Source of the DNA: Magnolia sinica
Taxonomy: Eukaryota > Streptophyta > Magnoliopsida > Magnoliales > Magnoliaceae
Assembly: GCF_029962835.1 (NCBI RefSeq)
Contig: NC_080588.1
Span: 44,437,001 to 44,501,000 of the forward strand
Direction: 5' to 3'
DNA: 64,000 bases
Shown: in pieces, positions 47,498 to 59,484 of the stretch
Layout: each line of letters begins with the position of its first letter
Numbering within the stretch: position 1 is the stretch's first letter
Program-made: the position numbers and the translations under genes
Notes under the pieces: generated by a model
The model's input: only the letters and a program-made list of their open reading frames with translations
Told to the model about the DNA's origin: nothing
Databases searched by the model: none

Positions 47498-47749
47498 TGC
47501 ATTTTGTTGAAATATATGTGGCCCCACAACTCCTGGCCTGGGTATCGCATAGGTACGCAAGGCCCGGCATTGGAACCGTAGCGACGGTGCAGTCATGATG
47601 GTATAAGTTTTGAGTCGAGTCGACTCAGATTTACGGAATGCAACTTAAGGTTGCCACAAACCCTGATTATAGGTCACGGGTTGCCAGAATTCGACAGGGA
47701 TGATCGCGGGAGTCCATAGAATGGTACGGACTAGGATACGGGCCTTACA
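47498..47749 (-). repeat. G2 LTR-c, first 250 bp only
   Basis: Aligns with the last plus-strand 250 bp of LTR-b (TTGAAATATA to GGCCTTACA). Its outer end is the insertion border with TTTTA. Confidence 0.85.
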
Positions 47750-47754
47750 TTTTA

Positions 47755-48596
47755 GGTTTGGAGGAGCAGAGCAAAAGGGTGGAGCCGCTTCCCACGAGTT
47801 TCTCTTCTCTTTTCCTTAGTTTTTAATGCTTTCTTCTAGGATTTTTAATTCAATCATGTCTATGGTTGGCTAGATCCCTTAGCTAGGGCTAAGGGGTGAA
47901 GCTTGTAGCATGGATCGGATGTTTTTCTTGTTTGATTCTTGTTATTGTTGAACTCCTTTGATTCTAGTTTGATATTTAAGGAATAGTTTTAGTGTTTAAT
48001 GGTTTGTTATGACTAAAATTATAATATATCTGCAATAGCTTGAAGTATTTTCTTTTTCTGTTTGGAATTTGTGGAAATAGAAATCCTATTGTTCTCCATC
48101 GTCCCTTGGGCATGGCTGAGTGATGGAATCTCTTTTATTCTTAACAAATCTCCCATAATAGTTGTTGGATTAGTATATCCTATTGTCTACCATTATCTCC
48201 TGAGCATGGTCAAGTGATTTAATCACTTCCAATCTTCACAACGTTCATCCGTTGGGAATTATGTCGATGAAGATTCAGACCTGATCTTATTGAATATCTT
48301 CTAATTGGATAGGATAGGACTCTGATTCCAATTGAGTGCATTGAATCGAGTAAGGAAGCATCCTAATAGCTGCAAGTGGATCCCTGGAATCCCTAATTCC
48401 CACTTTTAAATTACTTGAGTTCTTAATAAACACTTCATAATTACTCTCTCTACTTTCCTGATTTAGGTTAGATCTTCTCCTAGTTTTGATTCTAATTACA
48501 TTCAGAATAGACATACAAGATTAGTCCCAGTGGATTCGACCTCGGTCTCACCGAGATTATTACTACATCACGACCCTACACTTGGGGTTGTGAACA
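47755..48596 (+). repeat. 3' LTR of A1, right part
   Basis: Continues the LTR broken at 28041 (GGTTTGGAGGAGCAGAGC, compare 19775) to TTGGGGTTGTGAACA, followed by the GGAAA duplication. Confidence 0.92.
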
Positions 48597-48601
48597 GGAA
48601 A

Positions 48602-49365
48602 CCTTAGTCCTTGCGAACCTACTTTGAATGGTTGAGATTCACTGTGAATGGATGGCTGAGATTGAGGGAGATGCGCTGTAACATCCTGAGTTTTAACGGC
48701 CCGAGTACATACTCGTGCCCGAGAATTCCAGGTGTTAATAATGTAAAAATTGAATGGTTCAAAATCTCACCTTGTCTTTTTCTATTTATATAAATCATGT
48801 CCAATAACATTTACGAAGGTAACCATTCACGAGAATAAAATCGACTGTGTTTATTATTCCATTAGAGTAAAAAGCGTATAAATAATTCTTTAGTGCCCTC
48901 ACAATGGGAGCTTATTACATTATCAAAGTTTGTAGTGGATAATAAATAAAACAATTTGTGGTGTTATCCTTTTTTTTTCTTTTTAAAAGAATCTTTCATA
49001 GAATTATTATCGGCCGTATCATCAACCTGTAATTCACCTGTAATATCTCTATGGTTGGAGAGGGTCAATACCCTACACATAGTGATGGTTATCCTTTACG
49101 ATTAACAAAAATTCGAGAGATTCATAAGAATAATGTGAGGATTCTGAAACATCTTGTACTCCACTATGAGTGGTATCAATATGCACAACCAATCTACATA
49201 AATACATGCCTAGCATAATGTGTGCGGTTCATCATACGTAGTGGTCATCAAAATGTGAAATATAGTTTATAGAATACCCAGCTCACCCCGCATCCCATAC
49301 TACGGAGATTCATCGGCATGTCTAACATTAATGTGGATTTATGCGAACGTTTAAAGGCGACATAA
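48602..49365. other. Unassigned sequence between A1 and C2
   Basis: No ORF of note. TGTAACATCCTGAGTTTTAA near 48688 resembles the start of a gypsy LTR but no partner is visible. The rest is AT-rich. This is the continuation of 18464-19193 before A1 inserted. Confidence 0.45.
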
Positions 49366-51100
49366 CTAAAAAGGGTGAGCTCTTAGTCCTAGGGGTTGAA
49401 TAAGACTCTGCCAAATAAAAAAAATGTAAAATATAAATGCAGATAGCTGAAACAAATAACAACCTCAATTGTAATAGTATTGAGAGGTTGATACTAACGT
49501 TATTCAAAGGACTACCTTAGACCGAAAACCAAAGTTTATGGTAGGACAACCTGATTTTTTGAATTCAGTAAGGATCAAAAACTTCAACTAAGACAAGAAG
49601 CAATTGAAACAAATCTAGCTATTACAACATTCACCACAAGTACATGAAATAAATATAAGCATTCACCACACATAAATCACATACATCATCACCCACCAAA
49701 CTCCAAGAATTATAATGGTTCGGTGTGTACACCAACTGTTCTAAAACAGCCACACCTACTACATTCTCAAGAAGCACAACCCACATGATATTGGCTTTCA
49801 CTATGAAAGAAGGTTTTCCAAGGTTCACCTTAAAACCTTTACAATTGCGTTTTCAAGGGGCTACCACAATTAAAAACCCCACGCTGAGATTTTCTGGCTA
49901 TCTCAATCAAAACCACAGTAGAGATTTTCTGGCAATCTCACAAACCAAAAGCTATAAATGAAATACTTATATGAAGATTCTCTTTTGATGTAGCCTAGTA
50001 GAACCTCTTCTTTGAAGATGAAGATGTTCAATGTTCAATCACACAAATGAAAGGGTTCTAAGTCTAAATGAATTTTAAATTAATCCAACCATGGGCTACT
50101 TTGATTCAATTTCTTGGATCTCAAAAGGGGTAGATCAGAATTCTGTTTTATCAAATCAGATTGAAATAGCAAGAGATCAAGAAATTAGAAATCAAAAGGC
50201 TATAGAAAGAATCTTAAATTACCGTACAATAGCTTGATGATCATAGGGACTTATCTCTCATAGTGGTGGCTTGAATTGGCTTGGAATGAATGAAAAAAGA
50301 TGAGAAAGGTTCTCTATTTATAGGCTGAAAAAAGGTTCCCTCGACTGGTCTAAGGTTAGCCTCGATTGGTCCTAGGAGCAATTAAATTTTAAAAATTCTG
50401 ATGCGATCGGATAAAACTAACCATTGACTGGTCAAGTGGGGGCTCAAAATGGTTGCTAAAGTTTGAGTTGAGCCTGGCTTGACTAATCGAGCCAGTCTCC
50501 ACGACTGGTCGATTAGGGTGCTTGACTGGTCGATTAGGGTGCTTGACTAGTCGAGGACCTACCAGAAAATTCTAAATTTTGAATTTAAATCTGAACTGGT
50601 CGAGAAAAATCCTAGACTGGTCGAGCTAGAGCCTAGACTAGTCGAACATTAACTTGGACTAGTCGAAGCAAAGCCTATAATAAGCAGAATGACCCAAATT
50701 AAATGTGCAATATGAATGACCTAAACCTAAGGTCTTTCTAGGGTGATTTATGCTTGAAATGTTGAACATTGAACTTGTAGCTTTGGTAGATCTTCTTCTT
50801 GAAGAATTTGAAGCTTGAACTTGTATACTTGAAACTTGATCTTTTTCTTGACTATGAAGTGTACTTGAACTTGATCTTGCATTTGAAGTAGCACTTGAAC
50901 TTGGTCTAGAACTTGAACATGTAATTGAACTTGGTCTTGAACTTGAAGTTAATGTTGGACATGAAGTTGATGTAGATAGAACGGTCTTCATGGCTTGTAA
51001 CACATCTTCGTATGAAGGTGAACTTTCCATCATTCTAAAGTGGTTTGTAACTACAAAATTTGACAATACAAGGTGCTTGATATACAACATAGCACTTACA
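49366..51100 (-). repeat. C2 3' LTR
   Basis: Minus-strand start TGTAAGTGCTATGTTG after the purine tract AAGGGGGAGAT. The other end is placed by alignment to C1 (CTAAAAAGGGTGAG). TATAAATA at 50322-50315; palindrome array at about 50336-50665. About 1.74 kb. Confidence 0.85.
50336..50665 (-). promoter_or_regulatory. Palindrome array in C2 LTR
   Basis: Copies of CTCGACTGGTCGAG with centres at 50346 and 50367 (21 bp), then 50484 (inverted), 50506, 50527 and 50548 (22, 21, 21 bp). Starts about 15 bp upstream of TATAAATA (50322-50315). Confidence 0.8.
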
Positions 51101-51556
51101 ATCTCCCCCTTGGTCAAATTTTTGACAAAACCAACTTAGAAGATTTCACAATAATACACAAGTCCACAAACATCACAACTCCACTTCATGATATGACACT
51201 CTTTCAAAAAACTCCCCCTCAATCTGAGCTTGGTGACTTATAGAGCACCTGTATTAATAAATACATATTTCCAAAAAAAAAAAGCAACTCTACACCATAC
51301 ATCATATAATCTCATGAACACAACCACAAAACTACTAAATTCTCCCCCTTTTTTGTCACAACTTGACAAAGGAAGATAAATAATAGAGAGCAAACATAAC
51401 TGTGATTACAATAATAACAGAGAGTAGTAGAAAAAGAGTTAAAGTTAAGAGCATAATTAAACAAAGTATCAAAAACAGAAAGTTATACATAACAAGTCCA
51501 AAAAGAAGTGAAAGTTAAATTTTAACATTAATACATGCCCAAAATATCAAGAAAAA

Positions 51557-52532
51557 CTAGTCCGATCTAAATGAAGAAGGAGGTGGAATGAATGGATTAA
51601 TCTAATGCAGTCCCTTAGTTATGCATCGAGAATACTTACGCATATATTTTATTTGACTATCCTGGGATATTTTCAATGCATCTACCTTCTCCTCTGAAGT
51701 GCGAAGGCGCTCATCATACTCAAGTGGCTGATGATCAGGATCAGCCTCAAAATCATCGGATTCTCACTCATTAAATATATCTTCCATCATGGTGTCGGTT
51801 GGTAACGCATCTTCTTCTTCAACTTCCTCTGCTTCCCCATCCCTTTAACTAGGATTGAGCTTCAGGTTCATCTTGTTTATATTTAAATTACTGAATGGAA
51901 GAAGCGAAATAGGAGCTTCACTAGGTAGCATGACCACGTTACAATGCAAAGCTAAGGTGGTCATCAAGTAAGCAAATGGGATATAGTTATGGCCCGGGTG
52001 AAGACGAAATTGAATAATAATGTAACAGATCAAAGAAGGAAGACAAATAGGAATACCCGACACAATGGAGTGAATAATACGAACTATAAATGATGTTAAT
52101 TCAGCTTTGTTGTCAAATTGGGGATAGACATTTGAAATAAAAATGCGTTGCAAAACCCTGTATTTGGGCAACATTGGGTTGGCCCGGAGCGCATTTCCCG
52201 CACTCCATTCTGAGTCCATGTTACATAATTTGTGGGTTAGTGTATGCTTTTTCGACTCAGTCAACCTTTCAGCTAAGGTCAGTATTGGAATACCATCATC
52301 ACTTACATTAACATCAAGTAAGCCTGAAATTAAGTAACAATCGACTTTAAATGATCCTTCTCTAAAGAAAATTTTGAAAGTCAATTCATTAAGAGATATA
52401 TCGCTGATGCAAACAAACATCCCTTATGTAATGGAGCAGTATGTTAGTCCGCCCCAATTCAAGATGCTCTCCCAACCTATAGCGGTAAGGAGGGGAAGAA
52501 TCTGAAATTAAGCAAGGTGATTTGAATTGACT
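51557..52532 (-). pseudogene. C2 accessory ORF, C-terminal part
   Basis: The open frame 52420-51845 (191 codons) has the conserved core (IPICLPSLICYIIIQF, IPFAYLMTTLAL) and INKMNLKL. It continues through a stop near 51845 to an acidic and coiled-coil-like tail ending at TAG 51557. Joined to the N-terminal part at 62664-62520 the gene would be about 1.12 kb, the same as in C1. Interrupted by N1. Confidence 0.8.
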
Positions 52533-53329
52533 TAATGTGGTAATAATATCGGTAAGACTAAGGTCAAATGCACAAGGACTGAACCTTGTACGCAATCTGA
52601 AAGTAACTAGAACTAGAACTAGAAGAAGATGTAATTTAAAGCAGGAAAATTAAGAGAGTAATTGTGAATAGATTAATTAAAAACTAATAAATTTAAAGGT
52701 GGTAACTAGGGTGCCAAGGATCCACTTGTAGCAATTGGGAAGCTACCTTGCAGTGATTCAAGGACATAACTGGAATCAGAGTCCTAACCTATCCAATTGG
52801 TAAGAAGAGATTTGTCAAATCTCTGAACTTCTCATGGATCTAATCATCAATGGATGCGAATAGTGAAGATTTGGAAGTGATTCTGTCACCTAACCATGCC
52901 CAGGAGACAAGGTGAACAACAGCAATTTACCAATACTATAACCAATCATAGGAGAATTGTGAAAGTTAGGAAGGATTCTGTCACCCTACCATGCCCTAGG
53001 GATGATTGTGAACAACAAGATTTCCTAATTTCACAATTTCAATTCAATAAAAAGAAGATATTTCAAGCTATCACAGATCTATTGTAATTTAAGTCACAAC
53101 AAACCATTAAACACTAAAAATATTCCTTCATAATCAAACTAGAATCCAAGAGAGTTCAATAAAACATGAATCAAAACAAAGCAAACATCCCAATCACACT
53201 ACAAGCTTCACCTCTTAGCCCTAGCTAAGAGGTTTAGCCAAACGTGACTAAACTAAAATCTCAGGAAAACATAAAAGAAAAACTGAAGAAGAAAGAAGGA
53301 GGAGAAGCAAACTCATGGTTGCCATTCAC

Positions 53330-53373
<44 letters not shown>

Positions 53374-54649
53374 CTCTTCCACGTCCAAAGATGTGCCTCT
53401 CTACGTTCTCCCTCTCTCTCTCTCATAAGCCTACAAGGAGGTCGGTTGGAGAAGTTGGTAGTCGAGTTAGTGGAGAGGATTGCGTAAGAACTTACGCAGC
53501 AACATACTTGTGTGTGAAAGAAAAATGCAAACAGTTTGCGTTTGATGGAGATTTTGGGACAGTGGTCATCCCATCCTTTGTTTGGCCTTCATAGGGATGG
53601 TTGTGGCCCACTTGTGAATCTTCTGGATGGTCTAGATCGTCGAAATGATCGATGATCATGGCCCACAAGTTCCCAAAATTCTGAATTTTCATGTAAGCAG
53701 GCCATGCACACGAGAGTTGCGCTGAGCTCTTGGTGGGCCCCCACAATGGTGTTTTGGAGAAATCCTCCCTATCCATTAAATTCCTGGTGAGATTTTAGTC
53801 AGAAATGAGTGGTTTTGGTCAAGTTTTGCTACGGCCCACTGTATCAAATCATGTTACCATTCATCCTGCGTATGACGGTGATCTGCCTGTGTGTGCGTGC
53901 ATGGCAGCATATGTGTTCCATGGGAATGGTCGGCAACACCCCTAGAAATAATGAACGGTCCAGATCATCAATTGGATGATCATGGTGGGCCATCTCGACT
54001 CCCAGTGGACAGATGCCTGCATAAGAGGAAAAGCTTTCCTCTCCTACGCGGGAGAGCTTGGTTCAAACTGGTTTTGACCGATTTTGTGATCCAGTGCAAT
54101 TCTAGTATAGCCACTCAAGGTGGGGTCCATAATGATGTAGTGTGAGATATCTACACTGTCCATCTACTTTCTCATCTAATTTAAGGGGTTGAGACTAAAA
54201 TTGAAGCATATCCAGATATCAGGTGGGCCCCGAATCAGTGATTTAGTGGCTGATCTATCCATTGGGCCACTTCCACAAAGATCCAATGGCTGAAATTTTA
54301 CGTGTACAGTTACTTTACGATCCTCAGGGCAGATATAAAGTTTCAACCCAAACAGATTGAGGGAACCATGCGATCATGCATTCAGGATGATTTCAGGCCT
54401 CTTTATCTTCAATCACTTAATTTTCTCGAATCTTTGCCGTGTGAATTCTTCAATCTCGGCCCCCTAAGATCCATCTCTTGCTTTGGTGATTCTTGAGCGT
54501 TAAATCCATGCCTTTTGTACCCTTTTTCAATCCAAGCTCTTAGATTCACCTTGCAACAAAAACATGATTAAAATAGAACGTTGAGCATTATCATATTCAT
54601 AAAACTAAGCAATAACTGGGGTCTAATATGTAATATTTGACCCTCAACA
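52533..54649 (-). repeat. N1 3' LTR
   Basis: The minus-strand start TGTTGAGGGTCAAATATT at 54649 is shared with A1. (TC)n at about 53333-53371. The U3 part (53600-54300) holds MITE-like phrases (GATCATCAATTGGATGATCATGG, cut here to GATCATGGTGGGCC, and AAGGTGGGGTCCA) instead of the palindrome array. Confidence 0.85.
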
Positions 54650-56087
54650 AAATCTCCAACCAGCATTTTGCTAGTCCTGAGCAAAATATGCGAAAAGTAT
54701 TTTAAGAATTATAGGACAATCTCCATAAACTCAAGTGATTTTTGAAAAACAATCCAGATGCATTAATGTTGGGCATTATCTTCTCCTAAACTCAAGTGCA
54801 CGGTAAACTTCATGGCCAAGTTCAAAGTATTAATCCATCAATTAGAACAATTCTAAACATTGAGTTCCATGGGTGCATAGTGTAACTTCAACTTATCACA
54901 ACTAAAGGTCCGATCATCAATTTTCATGATAACATTGATAAAAACAAGCATTCCGAATAACCAAACCTAAAACGAAACTTGCGTTACAGTTTAGCCTTTT
55001 TATTCTTCCAGCTTTTGATTTTTCCATCGATGGCTTCACATTGTGTCAACCTTTTTAAATATCTTTAACAGGTAGTCGTTCTTTCAATGACAACTATTTT
55101 TTAACTGGGTATTCACCCTTTTTTATATTCATTGAACATGATGGACAAATTCCCCAGGTCGGTTCCTTCCATGCTTTGTGATTACTAAGATAATAATTCA
55201 ATATCAAACTGAAGCTTCAATGTGTAAGCTAGGTGTGACATGTGAAATCATGACTCAATAAATCTTTAAAATTTCTAATCACAGACTAATAATTCGAACT
55301 TAATTGTGAAATCCAATAGATAAATGAATCCAAGAGTCATAAATTACCAACATTACATATCTTATACTTCTATATCAAAGATGGCCTTTAAAATCACTTC
55401 GAATTCACAAGAATTTTCAAAAAAAATTTTATAAAAAATTCACAATTTTTACTCAAGACTAAGAAAATACTGATTAGGTAACCTAATCTCCCATCCCCAA
55501 CCTAAAATCTACATTGTCCTTAATGTAAAAGATATAAGCATACAATGCATGTGAGACAACGAAGTTGAAGGAGAATTGATGGAAAAATAGTACCTGAAGA
55601 AGGAATCAAGAGGCTTTTTCCAAAGAGATCTCAACGTGAAAGTGGGTCAGCACAAGAGTGAAACCAACAAAAAGCAAACTATCCTAGAGCAACTTGGAAA
55701 GCAAAGTATCCTAACAGCATAAAGCCGACTATCCTATAACGACATAAAGTAAACTACCCTAGTCCTATGAAAGCATGAAACTAATCCTAAACTAGGAAAG
55801 CAAGGCAAAAGCTACTCAGTCATGCCACAAGGTTCCTCTTCCGGCCAATGTCTTGATAAATTTCTCAGTAGGTTTCTTAACAAGATCATCTAAAAGCCCT
55901 TTTTGTAATAGGCTTGGATGCCCTGGAGCATGAATTTTTAGAGAAATTTATAAACCTCAGCATAAAATTGTCATTGAATCGCTTGAGTTATCCAAAGTAT
56001 ATATGACTCACCTATGATAGAGAAAGTTTCAGGGTTAGTACCCCATGGTGAATCGGAGATTACAAGTAGATAAAATTCAAGAAAATT
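54650..56087 (-). other. N1 3' internal region
   Basis: Noncoding. 55800-55960 retains text of the integrase end and the AGGATAGTTTGCTTT-like tail of A1 26270-26470. 55472-55488 is the conserved palindrome. 54650-55440 corresponds to A1 26700-27488. Confidence 0.7.
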
Positions 56088-57233
56088 CTAAGAAGATGAT
56101 GTAGTCTTGACACATTCCAAAGTTTCAGACTCCGATTCGATTTTCAACTCTTCGTCTTTTAATGATAAACATTCAGGATCTGGGGAAGGAGGGGCTTCAG
56201 AATAAGGGTTCTCTCGGTTAGTGACAACTACTGAGGTATTGATTTGCAAGGCATCCACTATTTCTTTTATCATAAGATCATCTGAATCTGCAAAGTGTGT
56301 CAAGCAATCGTCCAAAAAGTTGAAAATTTTGGCTGATAGTGACTTATTTTCCTCATTAAATTTTGTGATAATCTGCCTAAGGATTCCATCATCTTTGGAA
56401 GTAGATGGAAGCATGATCTCTTGCTCTTGCCCTGCACAGACATATTAAAAATCATCAGGTGAAAAATTGATGTGAAGACTTTATCCATTGGTACTACTCA
56501 GTAAAGGCACTGTATTATCAAGGGTTGACAACTCAGATGGTGGCCTCAATTGGGTAGTTTCAACTTCTAGGGTCATATCGAGTGACTCATCCATCTCCCT
56601 AATCATATCATTATTCAACTTAGGGGAGTGGTCTAAACATGTCTCACAAGAATTAGAAGGGTCGGTTGAAAGGGGCTCATTCTCCATATTTAAATCAGTC
56701 ATGCCAGTTAGGTAGAGTAAATCATTATGGTCAACCACTTCCTGTACCCCTTGATCATTGACCTAGACCAAACTTGAGATTGATTCCAGAGGAATTTGGG
56801 CTGCACATTCATGATCGTTATCCCAATATTCATCATCTTTCAATTCAGTGCAGTACACACTTGGGATGGGATTGCTTCCTTCACATTCTACTCCTATCTT
56901 GGGTTAAGGTTCGAATAAACTAACCTCTCCCTCATCATTGAAACCAAGCGTATCATGTGAGTGAAGTGTGTCATCATCATTATATTTGAAAGACACCCAC
57001 GTCTCTTGATCATTCTTTTGAACAGTCATCGAGATTGACTCTTCGGGAAATTGAACCATATGGTCATTAACATAATCTAACTCTTCATTCTGAATTCCAC
57101 AGTTCTTTAAAAGCGAGTTAGGATCACTTTCCTCGCATTGTATTTCTGGAATGAATAATGGTTGAGATGAACGAGCCTCCAATGTCTCATCGATGCGCAA
57201 TACAAGTGCTTCTATCATTTTTCGAAGGCTCAA
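56088..57233 (-). pseudogene. N1 acidic reading frame
   Basis: Three open stretches (57233-56904, 56738-56481, 56414-56088) lie in one frame of about 382 codons broken by four stops (near 56906, 56766, 56481 and 56450). The product would be very acidic and Ser/Asp/Glu rich. The middle part (CETCLDHSPKLNNDMIRE) is homologous to the A1 protease-RT linker (near 23290). No enzyme motif is present. Its preservation as one frame while RT is gone is the point of interest. Confidence 0.65.
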
Positions 57234-57557
57234 AAAATCATATATGTACCTTGAAGTGACTCATCTTAAATTGTTTCTGATTGGGTTTCAAAGGTAGAGC
57301 ACCCAAGAGGATTATCATTATGATGCATTGTTGATTCAATTCCCAATTTTGATATTTCCACTGATCATAAGTAGGGAGTTGGGAATGAAGAATTGGATTG
57401 GGTTGAGGCTAGGGTGAACTAGCCTCCATTAGCCTATCAAGGCATGATTTAAGCTCTTCTAGTAATTTTCTCATGTCTGAAGAAGAGTCTGTGTCACTCT
57501 AACATGACTCCTCTTGGATCGATTTTGGCTGGATCACAGAGGTAGAAGACCCAAGGG
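57234..57557 (-). pseudogene. N1 coding region, part next to the solo LTR
   Basis: On the minus strand reads through LRKLLEELKSCLDRLMEA-like and YDQWKYQNWELNQQ text with stops. It continues the region at 59485-59600 (YDPYDYNQWRHQYWK) on the other side of the solo LTR; the two Trp/Tyr motifs look like an internal duplication. Confidence 0.5.
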
Positions 57558-57562
57558 AACTG

Positions 57563-59479
57563 TGAAATGGCCAAGCTAAATGTCCTAAAGGGGGGGGGGG
57601 GGGGTGAATAGGACAATGCCAAATTTAAATAATAACAACGGAATATAAATGAATAAAAGATATCACTATTAACAAATCACTATATTGGAATGTAAAGCAA
57701 CCTCAAAAAGAGAGATTGATATCAATGTTGTTCTAAGGACAACCTTACACCATAAAAACCAAAGGTTTATGGCAGGACAACCTTATTTCTAGAACAAATT
57801 GAATATCAAAAACTCAAAAAGAAAGGAAACAAATGAAATAGCAAGAAATAAATTCTAAACTATTACAACATTCCTCACAATGCTTAAAATATAAATCTTA
57901 CAATAATCACATTCACATATACGTCCCACAAATCTGAATGATCAAAGATAGAAAAAATAAATCACACATCCATAAAACACAAAGAGTTATAGTGGTTCGC
58001 CTGTGTGTACACCAACTATTAAAAAAATAGCCACACAGATTGCTACTCCACTCCTGATATCCTCACATAGGGGATATTAGTGTTCACTATCAAAATAGGT
58101 TTTCATAGGTTCACCCAAAACCTTCACAATTGTGTCTTTTTAGAAAAGGGCTTACACAATTCAAAAACCCTCACTTCTGAGTTTTCTGGCTCTCCTCAGA
58201 TAACCAACATAATGAGATTTTTCTGGCTTAATCTCAAATAAAACCAAAATGGAAATTTATATAAATGTAAAATACCTGGATTTCTCCTTTTGTTGCAGCC
58301 CGGAAGAACCAATCGAAGTAGAAGATCGAATGTACAAGTTTAAAGTCCAATACTCACTTTAAAATGGTTCTAGGTTCTAATTGATTTTAAATTAAACCAG
58401 TTGGGCTAACTATATTTGATTTTGATTCCAAGAAGAAGGAATATCACAATTCCTCTTTTCAATTAAGATTGGAATGTAAAAACAAAATCAAATTAATAAA
58501 GCTAACAAAAGAGAATATAAATTATGCACAGAGTAGCTTAAAATGAACACAAACTTATCTTAGAGTAATCCCTTGATTTTACTTAAATTGAGTTATCAAT
58601 CTCTGAAATTCGTGCTCTATTTATAATTGCAGAAACTCGGCTACGACTGGTCCAGAGGACACTACGACTGGTCGTAGGAGAGATGGATTTTTGAATTTTT
58701 TTAGTACAATCGAATAAAACCATTCTACGACTGGTCGTAGGGTGTCTACGACTGGTCGTAGGCCCTCTACGACTGGTCGTAGCATACCCACGATTGGTCG
58801 TAGGACTCAAAGATTGGTTGTTGTAGTTTGAGTCGTAGAACCAGGACTGGTTGTAGGACGAGTCAACACTGTTCACACGACCGGTTGAACAAAGTCCAGG
58901 GCTGGTCATGGACAAACAAAAAATTTTAAAAATTTGCAACCAACTTAGGACTGGTCTTGGAATTTCTTAGACTAATCGAGGCAGTGCTACGACTAGTCGA
59001 ACAAGGTTCAAGACTAGTCTTAGAACAGTCCAATTCCATGTAAAATGATTCAATTAAATTATGTATTCAAAATGACCTACCCTAATGACAATCTAAGGTC
59101 AATCATACATTGAAAGTGAGGTATGAACATCGAGACTTCATATCTTCAGATGATAGATGACCTTTGAAGATTGTGAAGCTTGAGATCTTTGAACTTGATG
59201 TAGCACTGAACAGGAGATCTTCTATAGCTTGAATAACAATTCATCTTGTGTTGTACACTGACTTGAATCTTGAACAAGATCACTTCTACTATTGTAGCTT
59301 GTACTTGCATTTCTTGAAGTAGTTTGAAGTAGTTCTTCTTTCTTGACTTGAAGTAAAATGCTTAGAGTGGTGATGCAATGTCTTGAACATTTATAATAAT
59401 GAACTATGCAAGACATAGATTGAGGTTTTGGCACCACAAAATTTGACAACCAAAGGAGCATAAAACCATAGCACTTACA
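57563..59479 (-). mobile_element. Solo LTR of a Sirevirus-like copia element in N1
   Basis: Perfect duplication AACTG (57558-57562 and 59480-59484). Minus-strand TGTAAGTGCTATGG...GGCCATTTCA. GGTTGTCAAATTTTGTGG is shared with the LTR at 10970. A run of 15 G at 57590-57604 marks the TTCACCCCC end block. TATAAATA at 58625-58618. 1917 bp. Confidence 0.92.
58634..59035 (-). promoter_or_regulatory. CTACGACTGGTCGTAG palindrome array
   Basis: About fourteen copies, four perfect 16-mers at 58662, 58725, 58746 and 58767; the last three are exactly 21 bp apart. Copies decay toward 59035. The array starts about 9 bp upstream of the minus-strand TATAAATA. Confidence 0.88.
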
Positions 59480-59484
59480 AACTG

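Larger units (their letters stand above)
28042..47749 (-). mobile_element. Del/Tekay-like Ty3/gypsy element G2, tandem form, with nested C1
   Basis: Minus-strand order: partial LTR-c (47749-47498), integrase-end remnant (47497-47062), full LTR-b (47061-44356), initiator-Met primer site, gag start, nested copia C1, RT to integrase (33547-30717), polypurine tract, full LTR-a (30702-28042). Target duplication TCTTA/TTTTA, 4 of 5, and it rejoins the A1 LTR exactly. So the inserted unit has three LTR copies and one and a fraction internal regions. Confidence 0.88.
19194..48596 (+). mobile_element. Athila-like Ty3/gypsy element A1 with nested insertions
   Basis: Flanked by a perfect duplication GGAAA (19189-19193 and 48597-48601). 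5' LTR 19194-20607, tRNA-Asp primer site, gag, protease, RT, RNase H, integrase, a 1.1 kb 3' noncoding part, then a 3' LTR split into 27489-28041 and 47755-48596 by element G2. With G2 removed the element is about 9.7 kb and its LTRs are 1414 and about 1395 bp. In a 412-bp sample of the LTR 3' parts I counted about 40 differences, so it is old. Pol order and peptide style match the Athila lineage. Confidence 0.92.

Noticed and set aside
50659..51117. 152-codon Ser/Thr-rich ORF
   Set aside because: It lies on the sense strand of the C2 3' LTR start, built from repeated CTTGAACTTG-like text; a shadow, not a gene.
58634..59035. CRISPR-like array of palindromic repeats
   Set aside because: Repeats are 14-16 bp with about 5-7 bp gaps, lie in a plant LTR and have no cas genes.
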